Origin: JBHJGM01 sp050331815
GTDB taxonomy: Bacteria; Verrucomicrobiota; Verrucomicrobiia; Opitutales; JBHJGM01
Reading direction: 5' to 3'
NCBI GenBank assembly: GCA_050331815.1
Contig: JBHJGM010000014.1
Span: forward strand, 80,348-144,347
DNA: 64,000 nucleotides
The position numbers and the translations under genes are program-made. The notes beneath the pieces were generated by a model. That model was not told where the DNA came from. It saw only the letters and a list, made by a program, of their open reading frames with translations, and did no database searches. Position 1 is the stretch's first letter. Every line of letters begins with the position of its first letter. Shown piece by piece: positions 15,974-24,640 of this stretch.

Positions 15974-17185
15974 TCAGGCCGAAAAGCTCTCCTGACTCCA
16001 GAAATTTTTGGGGACTTCAGTCAAATTCCAAGGCAGACCGGCGGGTCCGATGGCTTCCATGAACGGGTCGGGGTCCATTTCCTCGATATTGTGCACGCCA
16101 GCACGTCGCCAAACGCCCTTCAGAATCAGACTGGCAGCGACCACCGCGGGCACCCCGGTTGTGTAGTTGATTGCCTGCGCCTGCACCTCCTTATAGCACG
16201 CGGCGTGGTCGCAAACGTTGTAAAGATAGAGCGTTTTTTCTGTGCCGTCTTTGAGTCCCGTGGCGATGACACCGATATTGGTTTTGCCGGTATAGCCGGG
16301 GGCGAGGCTGGCCGGGTCGGGCAGCAGGGCTTTCAGAAATTTTAGCGGGACGATCAACTGGCCTTCGAAATCGATGGGGTCGATGCGAGTCATTCCGACA
16401 TTTTCAAGCACCCGCAGGTGCGTGAGGTAGCTCTCCGAAAATGTCATCCAAAAGCGGATACGCTTGAGTCCTTTGAGGTGCAGGACCAGCGACTCCAACT
16501 CCTCGTGGTACATCAGATAAGCGCGGCGCTGGCCGATCTCCGGAAAATCAAAATCGTGCGCGACCGAGAGCGGGTCGGTCTCTATCCACTGGCCGTCTTC
16601 CCAGTATTTGCCGCGCTGCGTAATTTCGCGGATGTTTGTTTCCGGGTTGAAGTTCGTGGCGAAGGGCTTGCCGTGGTCGCCGCCGTTGGCGTCCAGAATG
16701 TCGATAGTGTGGATCTCATCGAAGTGATGCTTTTGCAGCCACACGCAAAAAACGTTTGTCACCCCCGGATCAAAGCCCGCGCCCAGCAGCGCCATGCGGT
16801 CGGCCTGATTGTAGCGTTCGCGATAAGCCCACTGCCAAGAGTACTCGAACTTGGCGGTTTCCGGCGGCTCATAGCTGGCGGTGTCCAGGTAATCCACCCC
16901 GGCGGCCAGACAGGCGTCCATCAGCGGCAGATCCTGATAGGGCAGGGCTACGTTGATCAACAGGTCGGGCTGCTCGGCCTTGAGTAGACGGGTTGCGGCG
17001 GCTACGTCGTCGGCATCGAGCGCGAGGCAACGCACCGGCTTGTCGACCCGCCGCGCGATCGTCACGCATTTTGACAAAGTCCGCGAAGCCAGAACGATCT
17101 CCGAAAAAGTTTCGGACAGCTGCGCGCACTTTTGAACAACGACGTTACCGACTCCGCCGGCACCGACTATGAGGACTTTGGCCAT
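15974..17185 (-). CDS. Carboxynorspermidine dehydrogenase (saccharopine dehydrogenase family)
   Basis: NADPH-dependent reductive condensation of aspartate semialdehyde with a diamine to carboxy(nor)spermidine, the step before NspC. The 403-aa protein starts MAKVLIVGAGGVGNVVVQ, with the Rossmann turn GAGGVG at 8-13. Other family features are DYLDTASYEPPETAKFEYSW, GAGFDPGVTNVF and NYTTGVPAVVAASLILKGVW. The start at 17185 drops a 12-residue N-terminal extension that lacks family resemblance. The pairing with nspC is the main reason to prefer this over saccharopine dehydrogenase or homospermidine synthase. Confidence 0.9.
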   Translation of the reverse strand: MAKVLIVGAGGVGNVVVQKCAQLSETFSEIVLASRTLSKCVTIARRVDKPVRCLALDADDVAAATRLLKAEQPDLLINVALPYQDLPLMDACLAAGVDYLDTASYEPPETAKFEYSWQWAYRERYNQADRMALLGAGFDPGVTNVFCVWLQKHHFDEIHTIDILDANGGDHGKPFATNFNPETNIREITQRGKYWEDGQWIETDPLSVAHDFDFPEIGQRRAYLMYHEELESLVLHLKGLKRIRFWMTFSESYLTHLRVLENVGMTRIDPIDFEGQLIVPLKFLKALLPDPASLAPGYTGKTNIGVIATGLKDGTEKTLYLYNVCDHAACYKEVQAQAINYTTGVPAVVAASLILKGVWRRAGVHNIEEMDPDPFMEAIGPAGLPWNLTEVPKNFWSQESFSA

Positions 17186-17251
17186 CGGTGTGCACTGACA
17201 GCAAAGAAGCCGCCACTGCAAGCCTTCGCTGCGATTTGGCAGCCTCCACGC

Positions 17252-18751
17252 CTAGCCGGCCATCGCCGCGGCCTTCCACAGGCCGCGTTCCTCGATGCGG
17301 GCCACCACCGCGGGCGGCACGCCGTCTTTCCAGGACAGGTCGCCGGCGCGGATCTTCCCGAGAATGTCGCGCGAGAGTGTATTCAATTGCTCCGGGTCGT
17401 AGCCGACCACCGGCTCGATAAAATGATTCTCCAGCAAAAAGGCGTACAGGTGGCGCAGGTGGCGTTTCACCTGAAGATTCTCCGCTGAGATGACGACCTC
17501 ACGGGCGAAGCGCTGCACCGCCACCTGGTCGGACAAGGAGCCGTCGCCTTCGGCCAGGTAGCGGTTAAAACCCTCACCTTTCATCGGGTAGGCGTAGAGC
17601 TTGACCGCTTCCTTAAACAGCCGGCCGCAGGATTCGAGGATGCCGCCCTCCAGGTGCTCGTAGTACTTGTCGTTAAAGATTTCGAGCAGGTTGTTGATCC
17701 CAAGGACCATCCCCAGCATCTCGCTCGTATAGCGACGAAAATACGCGCTCAGGCGGAAGTATTCAGGATAGTTGGAAACCATCACGGGATAGTCCAGCGC
17801 GTGGATGGCGTCGACGCGGGCCAAAAAATCCTGCGGGTCGATGTGGCCTTCGCGCAGGAGATTTTTCATGGTGATCTCCAGCACCACGAAGACCTCCTTG
17901 CCCAACACCTGCGGCTCCTGCACAAACATCGCGCCGGCACTGCGCAGCATATCCACGTTGACATTGGCGATGGGGCGGAAGGTGCCGCGCTCGACCAGCA
18001 CGGGCTTTTTGCGCAGTTCCTCCGAGGGTAGCAGCACTTCCTCGCCGGGGCCGAACATGACCGCGCTGGTCAGGTGATGCTCCACGAGTTGCAGGGCGAT
18101 CAGGCGATTGTCGAACGCCTGGAAGCCGGGCCCGTAAAACGAAAGGATGTCGACCTCCACGCGTTCGGGTCCCACCTCGTCCAGCAGTGATTTTACGAAT
18201 TCGGCGGGCGACTCGATGAAGTTAAAGGCGGCGTAGATCAGATTGACTCCGAGCAGCCCCAGGGCGTCCTGCTGGGCGGCGTTGGTCTTATCGAGCATGC
18301 GCACGTGCAGGATGATGTCGTTGGGATCGCCCATGGGATTGAGTTGCAGGCGCACGCCCATCCAACCGTGGCTTTCGCGCTTGTCGGTTTGCTTGTAGCC
18401 GCGAGCGGCAACGGTGTTGGCAAAGACGAAAAAACGGGTGCTGGCTCCACGCTGAGCCATCAGCCGCTCGCGTAACAGGGTGAACTCGTGCTCAAGCATC
18501 TGCATGAGACGACCCCGCGAAACGTACCGCTCGCTCTTGCCGTAAATGGAGTCGCTGAAGACCATGTCGTAAGCGGACATGCTCTTGGCCACGGTGCCCG
18601 CTGCCCCGCCGACCTTGAAAAAATTGCGCGCCACCTCCTGCCCCGCGCCAATCTCGGCAAAGGTGCCGTAGACCTCCGGGCGCAGGTTGATCTGCAGGGC
18701 CTTGTTGTTGGTCGACTGCGTGTTGTTACCCGGGACGGTTTTCAGCGTCAT
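17252..18751 (-). CDS. Conserved ~500-aa protein of unknown function
   Basis: A 499-aa soluble protein containing ALQINLRPEVYGTFAEIGAG, KSMSAYDMVFSDSIYGKSERY, an ESHGWMGVRLQ segment and LLENHFIEPVVGYDPEQLN. I recognise these blocks from a widespread family (Verrucomicrobia, cyanobacteria, others) that automatic pipelines label inconsistently, for example as nicotinate-nucleotide adenylyltransferase or TonB-dependent receptor. Neither is supported: there is no signal peptide, no beta-barrel pattern and no HxGH nucleotidyltransferase motif. The start is uncertain: ATG 18751 (MTLKTVPG) or ATG 18802, which adds 17 residues and would leave only about 80 bp before the divergent sppA. Confidence 0.8.
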   Translation of the reverse strand: MTLKTVPGNNTQSTNNKALQINLRPEVYGTFAEIGAGQEVARNFFKVGGAAGTVAKSMSAYDMVFSDSIYGKSERYVSRGRLMQMLEHEFTLLRERLMAQRGASTRFFVFANTVAARGYKQTDKRESHGWMGVRLQLNPMGDPNDIILHVRMLDKTNAAQQDALGLLGVNLIYAAFNFIESPAEFVKSLLDEVGPERVEVDILSFYGPGFQAFDNRLIALQLVEHHLTSAVMFGPGEEVLLPSEELRKKPVLVERGTFRPIANVNVDMLRSAGAMFVQEPQVLGKEVFVVLEITMKNLLREGHIDPQDFLARVDAIHALDYPVMVSNYPEYFRLSAYFRRYTSEMLGMVLGINNLLEIFNDKYYEHLEGGILESCGRLFKEAVKLYAYPMKGEGFNRYLAEGDGSLSDQVAVQRFAREVVISAENLQVKRHLRHLYAFLLENHFIEPVVGYDPEQLNTLSRDILGKIRAGDLSWKDGVPPAVVARIEERGLWKAAAMAG

Positions 18752-18882
18752 AACGAAAAATCGGTTAGGCGTGCCAGTGTTGAATCGGCGTCGCCCCGAC
18801 ATTGCTAAGCGAGGCGGGCGGGGCCAAGGCAGAAGTGCAATTCCGCTTGAGAAGCCTCCGTGGCGGGCGCACTCTTAGAAAT

Positions 18883-20769
18883 ATGAATGCATTTTTTCGA
18901 CAACTGGCTGTGTCCCTAGCCACCGGATTGGTGCTGCTGTTTATTTCGCTGGGGCTGACCTTTGGCCTCTTCGTGCTCTACGGCAAGCTTCTGGAGCCCG
19001 ACCCCATCCGTGTGGAAGAGGGCTCGACCCTGGTGCTGGATCTGTCGATGACCCTGACCGATGGACCGGTGAAGCAGGATTTTGCAGAAAGTCTGGCTGA
19101 AGCCGCCGAAGCCTTGCAAGGCGAGGAGGGCCCTCAACGCTTCACCCTGCTGCGTCTGTTGCAGACAATCGAAGCCGCCGCCGAGGACCCGCGTATCGCC
19201 GCGCTATACATCGAAGGCAGCTTTCTCGAAGGACAGAGCAACGTCGGCTTTGCCGGTCTGGAAGAAGTACGCGAAGCGCTGCAGACCTTTCGCGATACGG
19301 GCAAGCCGGTGGTGGCTTACGCGGTCGCGCCGACCATCGCGGACATGTTTGTGCTGTCCAAAGCCAGCGAACTGCACCTCGATCCCTTTGGGGTGGTCGT
19401 GTTCAACGGGCTTGGCCTGGAGCTGACTTTCCTCGGTGATTTTTTGGAGAAGTACGGCGTTGGTGTGCAGGTGGCCCGTGCGGGCAGCTACAAGTCCGCT
19501 GGCGAAACTTTCACGCGCAACGCGCTCAGTCCGGAAAACCGCGAGCAACTCAACGATCTGTTGCAGTCCGCCTGGCGCGAGGTGTTGGCCGGGCTGGGTG
19601 GCGATCTGAGCATCGTGCCCGAAGACCTTCAGGCCTCCGCCGACAGCAACCCGATACTCGACCCGGTCGAAGCCAAACAGCTGGGACTGGTTACCAACAT
19701 CTCATACAAGGACGAAGTGATTGCCCGCCTGAAAGAGATCGGCACCGTCGATGACGATGACGACCTGGAGGCACTTTCGGCGGGCCGTTATCGATCCTAC
19801 CTGCGGCAGCAGGAGCGTGAAGCAAGCAGCGGTGACGATGATGACTCCCTGGAAATTGCCATCGTGTATGTGCAAGGCGCCCTGGGCATGGACGACGGCG
19901 ACGGTCAGGCCGTCAACGGGGTCGAGATGGCCCGCGAACTGCGCAAACTCCGCGACGACGAAAACGTGAAGGCCGTGGTGTTGCGCGTAAACAGCCCCGG
20001 GGGCGGCGTCTTTCCTTCAGAGGCCATACAGCGCGAGGTGCGGCGTCTGGCCCAGGTGAAGACCGTAGTGGTCTCGATGGGGCGGGTGGCGGCCAGCGGC
20101 GGCTATTGGATTTCCACGCACGCCGACCACATCTTTGCCGAGAGCACAACGATCACCGGTTCGATCGGCGTCTTCGCGCTGATTCCCAATTTCGAGACGC
20201 TGGCCAACGAGCAGGGAGTCACCTTCGATGGCGTTGAGACGGCACCTTTCGCGGATTTGTTCTCGGTCACACAGCCGAAGAGCGAAGACGAGATGGCGAT
20301 TTTTCAGCAGTACATCGACGAGACGTACGAAGCATTCCTGCAGCGCGTGGCCGATGGGCGCTCACTTCCCTTGAGCGAGGTGCGAGAACTGGCCGAAGGG
20401 CGTGTCTGGTCAGGCGTGGACGCGCGTCGCAACGGCCTGGTCGATGAAATCGGCGGACTGCGCCAAGCCATCGCCGAAGCCGCTGACCGGGCCAACCTCA
20501 CCGATTTCAAGCTTCGTCAGGTCCCCGATTACAAGTCGTTCTTCGAGGCCTTTCAGGATTCGCTGCAAGGCCAGAGCGCGCAGGCACTTGCCACGGAAGT
20601 TGCGGCGTCGATGGAAGCCTCCGGGGCTGCGCACACGCTGCCGGCGCTTCCTTCGGGTCGTCTGGGTCAGCAGGCGCAGCGTTTGATGCAGATGCTGCGC
20701 GAGCTGGACAGTTTCGACGACCCGATGAACGCCTACATGCGGCTGCCGTTTTTCTTCGACATTCGCTGA
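18883..20769 (+). CDS. sppA: Signal peptide peptidase SppA, 67-kDa type
   Basis: Membrane-bound serine/lysine protease that degrades cleaved signal peptides. The 628-aa long form has an N-terminal membrane anchor (about 10-34) and two tandem S49 domains. The lysine general base is Lys204 in ARAGSYKSAGETF and the nucleophile Ser405 in MGRVAASGGYWIS, positions close to those of the E. coli enzyme (Lys209, Ser409). An acidic DDDD-containing linker joins the domains. The ATG at 18883 places the anchor directly at the N terminus; the open frame back to 18802 is unlikely to be used. It is divergent from the 17252-18751 gene. Confidence 0.95.
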   Translation: MNAFFRQLAVSLATGLVLLFISLGLTFGLFVLYGKLLEPDPIRVEEGSTLVLDLSMTLTDGPVKQDFAESLAEAAEALQGEEGPQRFTLLRLLQTIEAAAEDPRIAALYIEGSFLEGQSNVGFAGLEEVREALQTFRDTGKPVVAYAVAPTIADMFVLSKASELHLDPFGVVVFNGLGLELTFLGDFLEKYGVGVQVARAGSYKSAGETFTRNALSPENREQLNDLLQSAWREVLAGLGGDLSIVPEDLQASADSNPILDPVEAKQLGLVTNISYKDEVIARLKEIGTVDDDDDLEALSAGRYRSYLRQQEREASSGDDDDSLEIAIVYVQGALGMDDGDGQAVNGVEMARELRKLRDDENVKAVVLRVNSPGGGVFPSEAIQREVRRLAQVKTVVVSMGRVAASGGYWISTHADHIFAESTTITGSIGVFALIPNFETLANEQGVTFDGVETAPFADLFSVTQPKSEDEMAIFQQYIDETYEAFLQRVADGRSLPLSEVRELAEGRVWSGVDARRNGLVDEIGGLRQAIAEAADRANLTDFKLRQVPDYKSFFEAFQDSLQGQSAQALATEVAASMEASGAAHTLPALPSGRLGQQAQRLMQMLRELDSFDDPMNAYMRLPFFFDIR

Positions 20770-20837
20770 CGGAAGCCGCTCTCCACCTAGAGAATCCGCG
20801 GCTCGGCTGTCGAACGCTGCGCCAGAGAAAACGTGGC

Positions 20838-22325
20838 TCAGCCGCCGCCAGTGGGGCGGGTCGTGCTGCGCCCGCCGAAGCGGATCGGGCCGACTTCGAT
20901 GCGGCGATTGGAGCCATCCAAGCGTTCGGCTTTCAAAACGAGCGAGCCGCGCCCATCGGGCCCGCGCTCGTGCGTGACCACCCAGAGGGCATTCTCGGGG
21001 GCCATCGCTTCGGTGGGCTCAATGAGGTTGCCCCGCTCATCCACGCTCAGGATGGAAGTGGCGGTGTCCTTGGCCAGCACACTACGCAGAAAATCCGTAT
21101 CGGTAATGGCGGGCCCGCCGTTTGAAAGCAGCAGCAGCTTGGCCATGAGGATGGCGCGGCGCTTGTCACGGTGCGGGAGCACGCTGCCGTTTTGATCAAA
21201 CGACAGACCGAACATCCACTCATCGCGGGATTGCTCGAGGCGCTGGATGAAACGTTTCACGTCGTCGAGAGTGACCTCCATCGCTTCCGAGGTGAGGGTG
21301 CCGTCGGCGGTGGATTCCGGGTTGACGCGGGCGATGGAAATCCCGTGCTGGTCGGTGGGAATCAGCTGAATGTCTTCGTCGAACGCGCCCGCCTCGCCGC
21401 TTTCGATATCGAGCGCGCGGGCGAAGGTGGCCTCGACGACCTCGTCAGAGGCAACGATGCGCTCCACACTGGAAACGATTTCCAAGGAGTCCAACTCGAT
21501 TGCGCGAACGGAAAACAGGTACTGGGTATCTTGGGCGAAGGGAAGGATCTCGCCAATCAGCACTGCCGCGCGCTGGTTGCTGCCGACTTCCTTGCTCTCG
21601 GGAAATTCCAACTGAAGCCGGTCGCCGCTGCTACCAATTTTCAGCGTCTTGGGGTTCACTTTTTTGTAGGTGAAGCGATCCGCATCGATGGCATCGATCA
21701 ACTTGTCGGCCTGGGCGTTCAGTCGCGGCGGATGGTAGTAACCCTCGCTGTCGAGCACGTGGTGACCGGCAAAGAAAACGCGTGTATACCCCTGGCCCCA
21801 AACGTCCTGCAAGACAGCTTCGAGCAAGCCCTGATGCGTGCCGGGCCACTGCGCCGACGGCACCAAAAAGGTGTAAGCCTTTGGCTTGTTCTGCTCCAGT
21901 ACCTGCACATAGCGCTCCCGAGCGTTCAGCCGCAGTTCGTCCAGTTTCGCATTGGCCAGAGCGATTTTTTCCTCACCCCTTTCGACCTGCGCACGCCCCT
22001 CGGCGTGGACCTCGCGGAGGTCGCGCTGAAAGCCGAGACCGCTGTTATCGCGCGCCAGCAGCCAGTTGCCGCTTTCAACGTCGTCCTCGCCTTCCTTGCG
22101 CAAGGCCAGGGCTCGGTTCCAGACCGCGCGCTGCGAGGCGTCGAGCAGTTGAAAGGCCTGCGGATCGGTGATTTGTGGCAGCTCCGTTTCGGCGGCCTTT
22201 GCGCGGCGATTCTGGCCATGGGCCGAGTGCAGCAGGGCATCGCCCAACAGCAACGTGAGCACACTGGCAGCAGCTACAAGCAAGCGAATCCCTGCGTGGG
22301 AAAATAGTGGTCGGGGCATCGTCAT
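20838..22325 (-). CDS. Secreted protein of unknown function
   Basis: I do not recognise this ~495-aa protein. From MTMPRPLFSHAG (22325, or ATG 22319) it has a basic N terminus, a hydrophobic segment (RLLVAAASVLTLLLGDALL) and a likely signal-peptide cleavage after HSAHG, so it is probably periplasmic. Next is a charged helical segment (about 60-130). A region with DVWGQGYTRVFFAGHHVLDS follows. The C-terminal half is strand-rich. The open frame extends to 22370. It is convergent with sppA and divergent from sufT. Confidence 0.7.
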   Translation of the reverse strand: MTMPRPLFSHAGIRLLVAAASVLTLLLGDALLHSAHGQNRRAKAAETELPQITDPQAFQLLDASQRAVWNRALALRKEGEDDVESGNWLLARDNSGLGFQRDLREVHAEGRAQVERGEEKIALANAKLDELRLNARERYVQVLEQNKPKAYTFLVPSAQWPGTHQGLLEAVLQDVWGQGYTRVFFAGHHVLDSEGYYHPPRLNAQADKLIDAIDADRFTYKKVNPKTLKIGSSGDRLQLEFPESKEVGSNQRAAVLIGEILPFAQDTQYLFSVRAIELDSLEIVSSVERIVASDEVVEATFARALDIESGEAGAFDEDIQLIPTDQHGISIARVNPESTADGTLTSEAMEVTLDDVKRFIQRLEQSRDEWMFGLSFDQNGSVLPHRDKRRAILMAKLLLLSNGGPAITDTDFLRSVLAKDTATSILSVDERGNLIEPTEAMAPENALWVVTHERGPDGRGSLVLKAERLDGSNRRIEVGPIRFGGRSTTRPTGGG

Positions 22326-22459
22326 CAAAAAGGTTGGCGCGTTTCTGGGTGAAAACATAACAACGCACACACCGATTTATAGCACTTCGCAACGGCTTGG
22401 GGAAACTTTTTTGCGCCGATGGCATTGACTCGCAATTTTCATTTAACGACTGTTTTTAC

Positions 22460-23008
22460 ATGACCGAAGCGCCGATCCAGATACTTCGTAACTGCCGGGC
22501 AACGCAGGTTCCCGACGGTACCGAGGTGATGCTCCGCGAAGGGGATCGTTTTTTCGTGAAGCAAGCCCTGGGTGGACACGTTACCCTGCAAAGCAGCCTG
22601 GGCGTGTTCAGGGTTGCCGATAGCGACGCCGACGCACTAGGGCCGGAGTTTGCCAAACAGGCGGAAGCCGCCGCCGCTGAAAACGTGCAGGAGGGGTCAT
22701 TGGATGAGCGCATCTGGGGTGCCTTGCGTGCGTGCTACGATCCGGAAATTCCGGTCAACATCGTCGACCTGGGCCTCATCTACGATATGCAACTCACCGC
22801 CGATCCCGAGGGCCGTCCTCACGCTGCCATCCAGATGACTCTGACGACGCAGGGCTGCGGCATGGGCCCAGCCATTGCCAACGACGCCCGGCAAAAAGTG
22901 GAATCGGTCGATGGGGTGCACTCTGCGGAGGTCTCCATTGTCTGGGACCCGCCTTGGAACCCGCGGATGATTTCCGAAGCTGGCAAAGCCAAGCTCGGTC
23001 TCGAATAA
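22460..23008 (+). CDS. sufT: SufT-like iron-sulfur cluster assembly protein (DUF59/MIP18 family)
   Basis: A 182-aa protein with an N-terminal extension of about 80 residues and a C-terminal MIP18 (DUF59) domain. The domain signature is CYDPEIPVNIVDLGLIYDM (about 92-110), then TTQGCGMG, then VWDPPWNPRMISEAGK. SufT-type proteins help mature Fe-S enzymes; the two-part architecture is typical of this branch. The ATG at 22460 is chosen because the sequence before it (open to 22397) lacks family resemblance. No suf operon is visible in the window. The gene symbol is by family resemblance only. Confidence 0.85.
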   Translation: MTEAPIQILRNCRATQVPDGTEVMLREGDRFFVKQALGGHVTLQSSLGVFRVADSDADALGPEFAKQAEAAAAENVQEGSLDERIWGALRACYDPEIPVNIVDLGLIYDMQLTADPEGRPHAAIQMTLTTQGCGMGPAIANDARQKVESVDGVHSAEVSIVWDPPWNPRMISEAGKAKLGLE

Positions 23009-23015
23009 GCGGGTC

Positions 23016-24080
23016 CTAGTTCGCGCTCGCCGCCGCCAGCGGTGCTTCCGCGTTGGGCCGGGCGACCAATCCATCGAAAGGTACGGACGCATACAGCCAT
23101 TCGCCGCGACCGTCCGCGGTCAGGTAGCGGTCGCACAGCTTGAGTAGATCCGCTTCGGTGTTGGATCGCCGCATTTCGTGCAAAAAGCGGCCCTCGGAGT
23201 CGACGCCCTGACCGACAAAATTCAGGAATTTTTTCATCCGTCCGGTCAGCAGGCGCTCGGGCAGGTCCAAGCCGCCGCCGCAGGCGTCGCGCAGCAGGTC
23301 CACGTAGGCGCGCACGTCCGCCAGGGTGGGGCGGAAAAATTTTCGGCCTACGCGCGCTTCCGCAAGCTGGCGGAAAATCCAGGGATTGCGGATAGCTCCA
23401 CGCCCGATCATCACGCCACGACAGCCTGTCGTGTCGAGCACCCATTGGGCTTTCTCGACTGAATCGATGTTGCCGTTGCCGAGTACCGGGCAGGACATGC
23501 GTTTCGCCGCCAGGCCGATGCTCGGGTAGGCGACCTCACTGCGATAGAGGCCTTTGACCGTGCGCGCGTGCAGGCTAAGAGCATCAATTTTGTGCCCTTC
23601 CAGAATCTCCAACAGGCGCGGAAAGTTATCCGTGCTGTCGAAGCCCAGCCGCATCTTGACCGTGAACAGCCCGGGGACGACACGGCGCAACAGCCCCACG
23701 ATCGCGTCGACCTTGTCCGGGTCACGCAGCAGCCCACCGCCGCATTGCTTTTTATACACCTTGGGCGCGGGACAACCCAGGTTGAGATCGATACCGGCGA
23801 TGGGCAGGTGCTCGATGGCACGAACGGTCCGCTCGATGTGAAACAGGTCCTCGCCGATCAGCTGGGCAAAGACAGGCTTGCCCGAGCCGTGGTGCTCAAT
23901 CGACTCGACGATGTGGGTCTCGGGTCGCGACTGTGTATGCACCCGAAAGTACTCGGTGAAAAAGAGGTCGGGTGGCCCGAGCCGGGTGACCAGGCGCATG
24001 AACGGCAGCGTGGTCACGTCCTGCATCGGCGCCAGCGCGGTGCAGCCCTGAAAGAAGCAGTTGGGACCCGGCTCCAGCAT
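23016..24080 (-). CDS. dus: tRNA-dihydrouridine synthase
   Basis: FMN enzyme reducing specific uridines in the tRNA D-loop to dihydrouridine. The 354-aa protein has the Dus TIM barrel: ALAPMQDVTTLPF near the N terminus, KPVFAQLIGED, the catalytic cysteine in LNLGCPAPK (Cys103) followed by GGGLLRDP, then KMRLGFDS, SLHARTVKGLY and GRGAIRNPWIF. It is nearest DusB/DusC-type sequences in overall layout, but the subfamily cannot be assigned by eye. It converges with sufT (7 bp apart). Confidence 0.93.
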   Translation of the reverse strand: MLEPGPNCFFQGCTALAPMQDVTTLPFMRLVTRLGPPDLFFTEYFRVHTQSRPETHIVESIEHHGSGKPVFAQLIGEDLFHIERTVRAIEHLPIAGIDLNLGCPAPKVYKKQCGGGLLRDPDKVDAIVGLLRRVVPGLFTVKMRLGFDSTDNFPRLLEILEGHKIDALSLHARTVKGLYRSEVAYPSIGLAAKRMSCPVLGNGNIDSVEKAQWVLDTTGCRGVMIGRGAIRNPWIFRQLAEARVGRKFFRPTLADVRAYVDLLRDACGGGLDLPERLLTGRMKKFLNFVGQGVDSEGRFLHEMRRSNTEADLLKLCDRYLTADGRGEWLYASVPFDGLVARPNAEAPLAAASAN

Positions 24081-24111
24081 CTCGGGAAAAGAAGCGAACG
24101 GACCGTCTGCT

Positions 24112-24555
24112 TCAGTTCTGCTGCTTAAGGATGCGCTCGAGAATTTCGGTCATGTCCTCGACCGAATCGAGCACCTTGTGCGCAACGAGAATCGGCTTTT
24201 TCTCCTGGAGGGCGATAACCATGGAATCGCTGGGGCGCGCGTCGATCTCGATAATTTTGGTGCCCAGTTCGTTGTCCATTTTCAGGACAATGCGGGCGAA
24301 AAAGGTGCCATCGTCGACGTCGTTGATGATGATGCGCTGCACCTCCACTTCGAGCCCGGTGAAGATGTTGTGGATGAGGTCGTGGGTGAGCGGACGCTCT
24401 TTTTTAACGTCGTTGAGCGTCATCGAGATCGCGTTGCCGATGGACTGATCGACATAAATCACAAACGTCTTGTCGTCGTTGCCAAGGAAGATGGCACACC
24501 CGTTGGAGGTGGGCATGACTCCCTTGATCGAGACCTCAGTGACGTCGTTCTTCAT
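24112..24555 (-). CDS. Bifunctional nuclease (BFN/DUF151) domain protein
   Basis: A 147-aa protein formed almost entirely of the DUF151 domain, with the family blocks FLGNDDKTFVIYVDQSIGNAI, RPLTHDLIHNI, ARIVLKMDNELGTKIIEIDARPSDSMVIAL and PILVAHKVLD. Plant and archaeal relatives have RNase and DNase activity in vitro; the bacterial role is unclear. It lies 31 bp upstream of dus on the same strand. Confidence 0.92.
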   Translation of the reverse strand: MKNDVTEVSIKGVMPTSNGCAIFLGNDDKTFVIYVDQSIGNAISMTLNDVKKERPLTHDLIHNIFTGLEVEVQRIIINDVDDGTFFARIVLKMDNELGTKIIEIDARPSDSMVIALQEKKPILVAHKVLDSVEDMTEILERILKQQN

Positions 24556-24640
24556 AACTGTAAATCAACTCAGGATCGCGCTTACCTGCAAGTCATTAAG
24601 GGCTAACAACATTTGGGGCAGCTACGAGGCTGCCCGGTGG

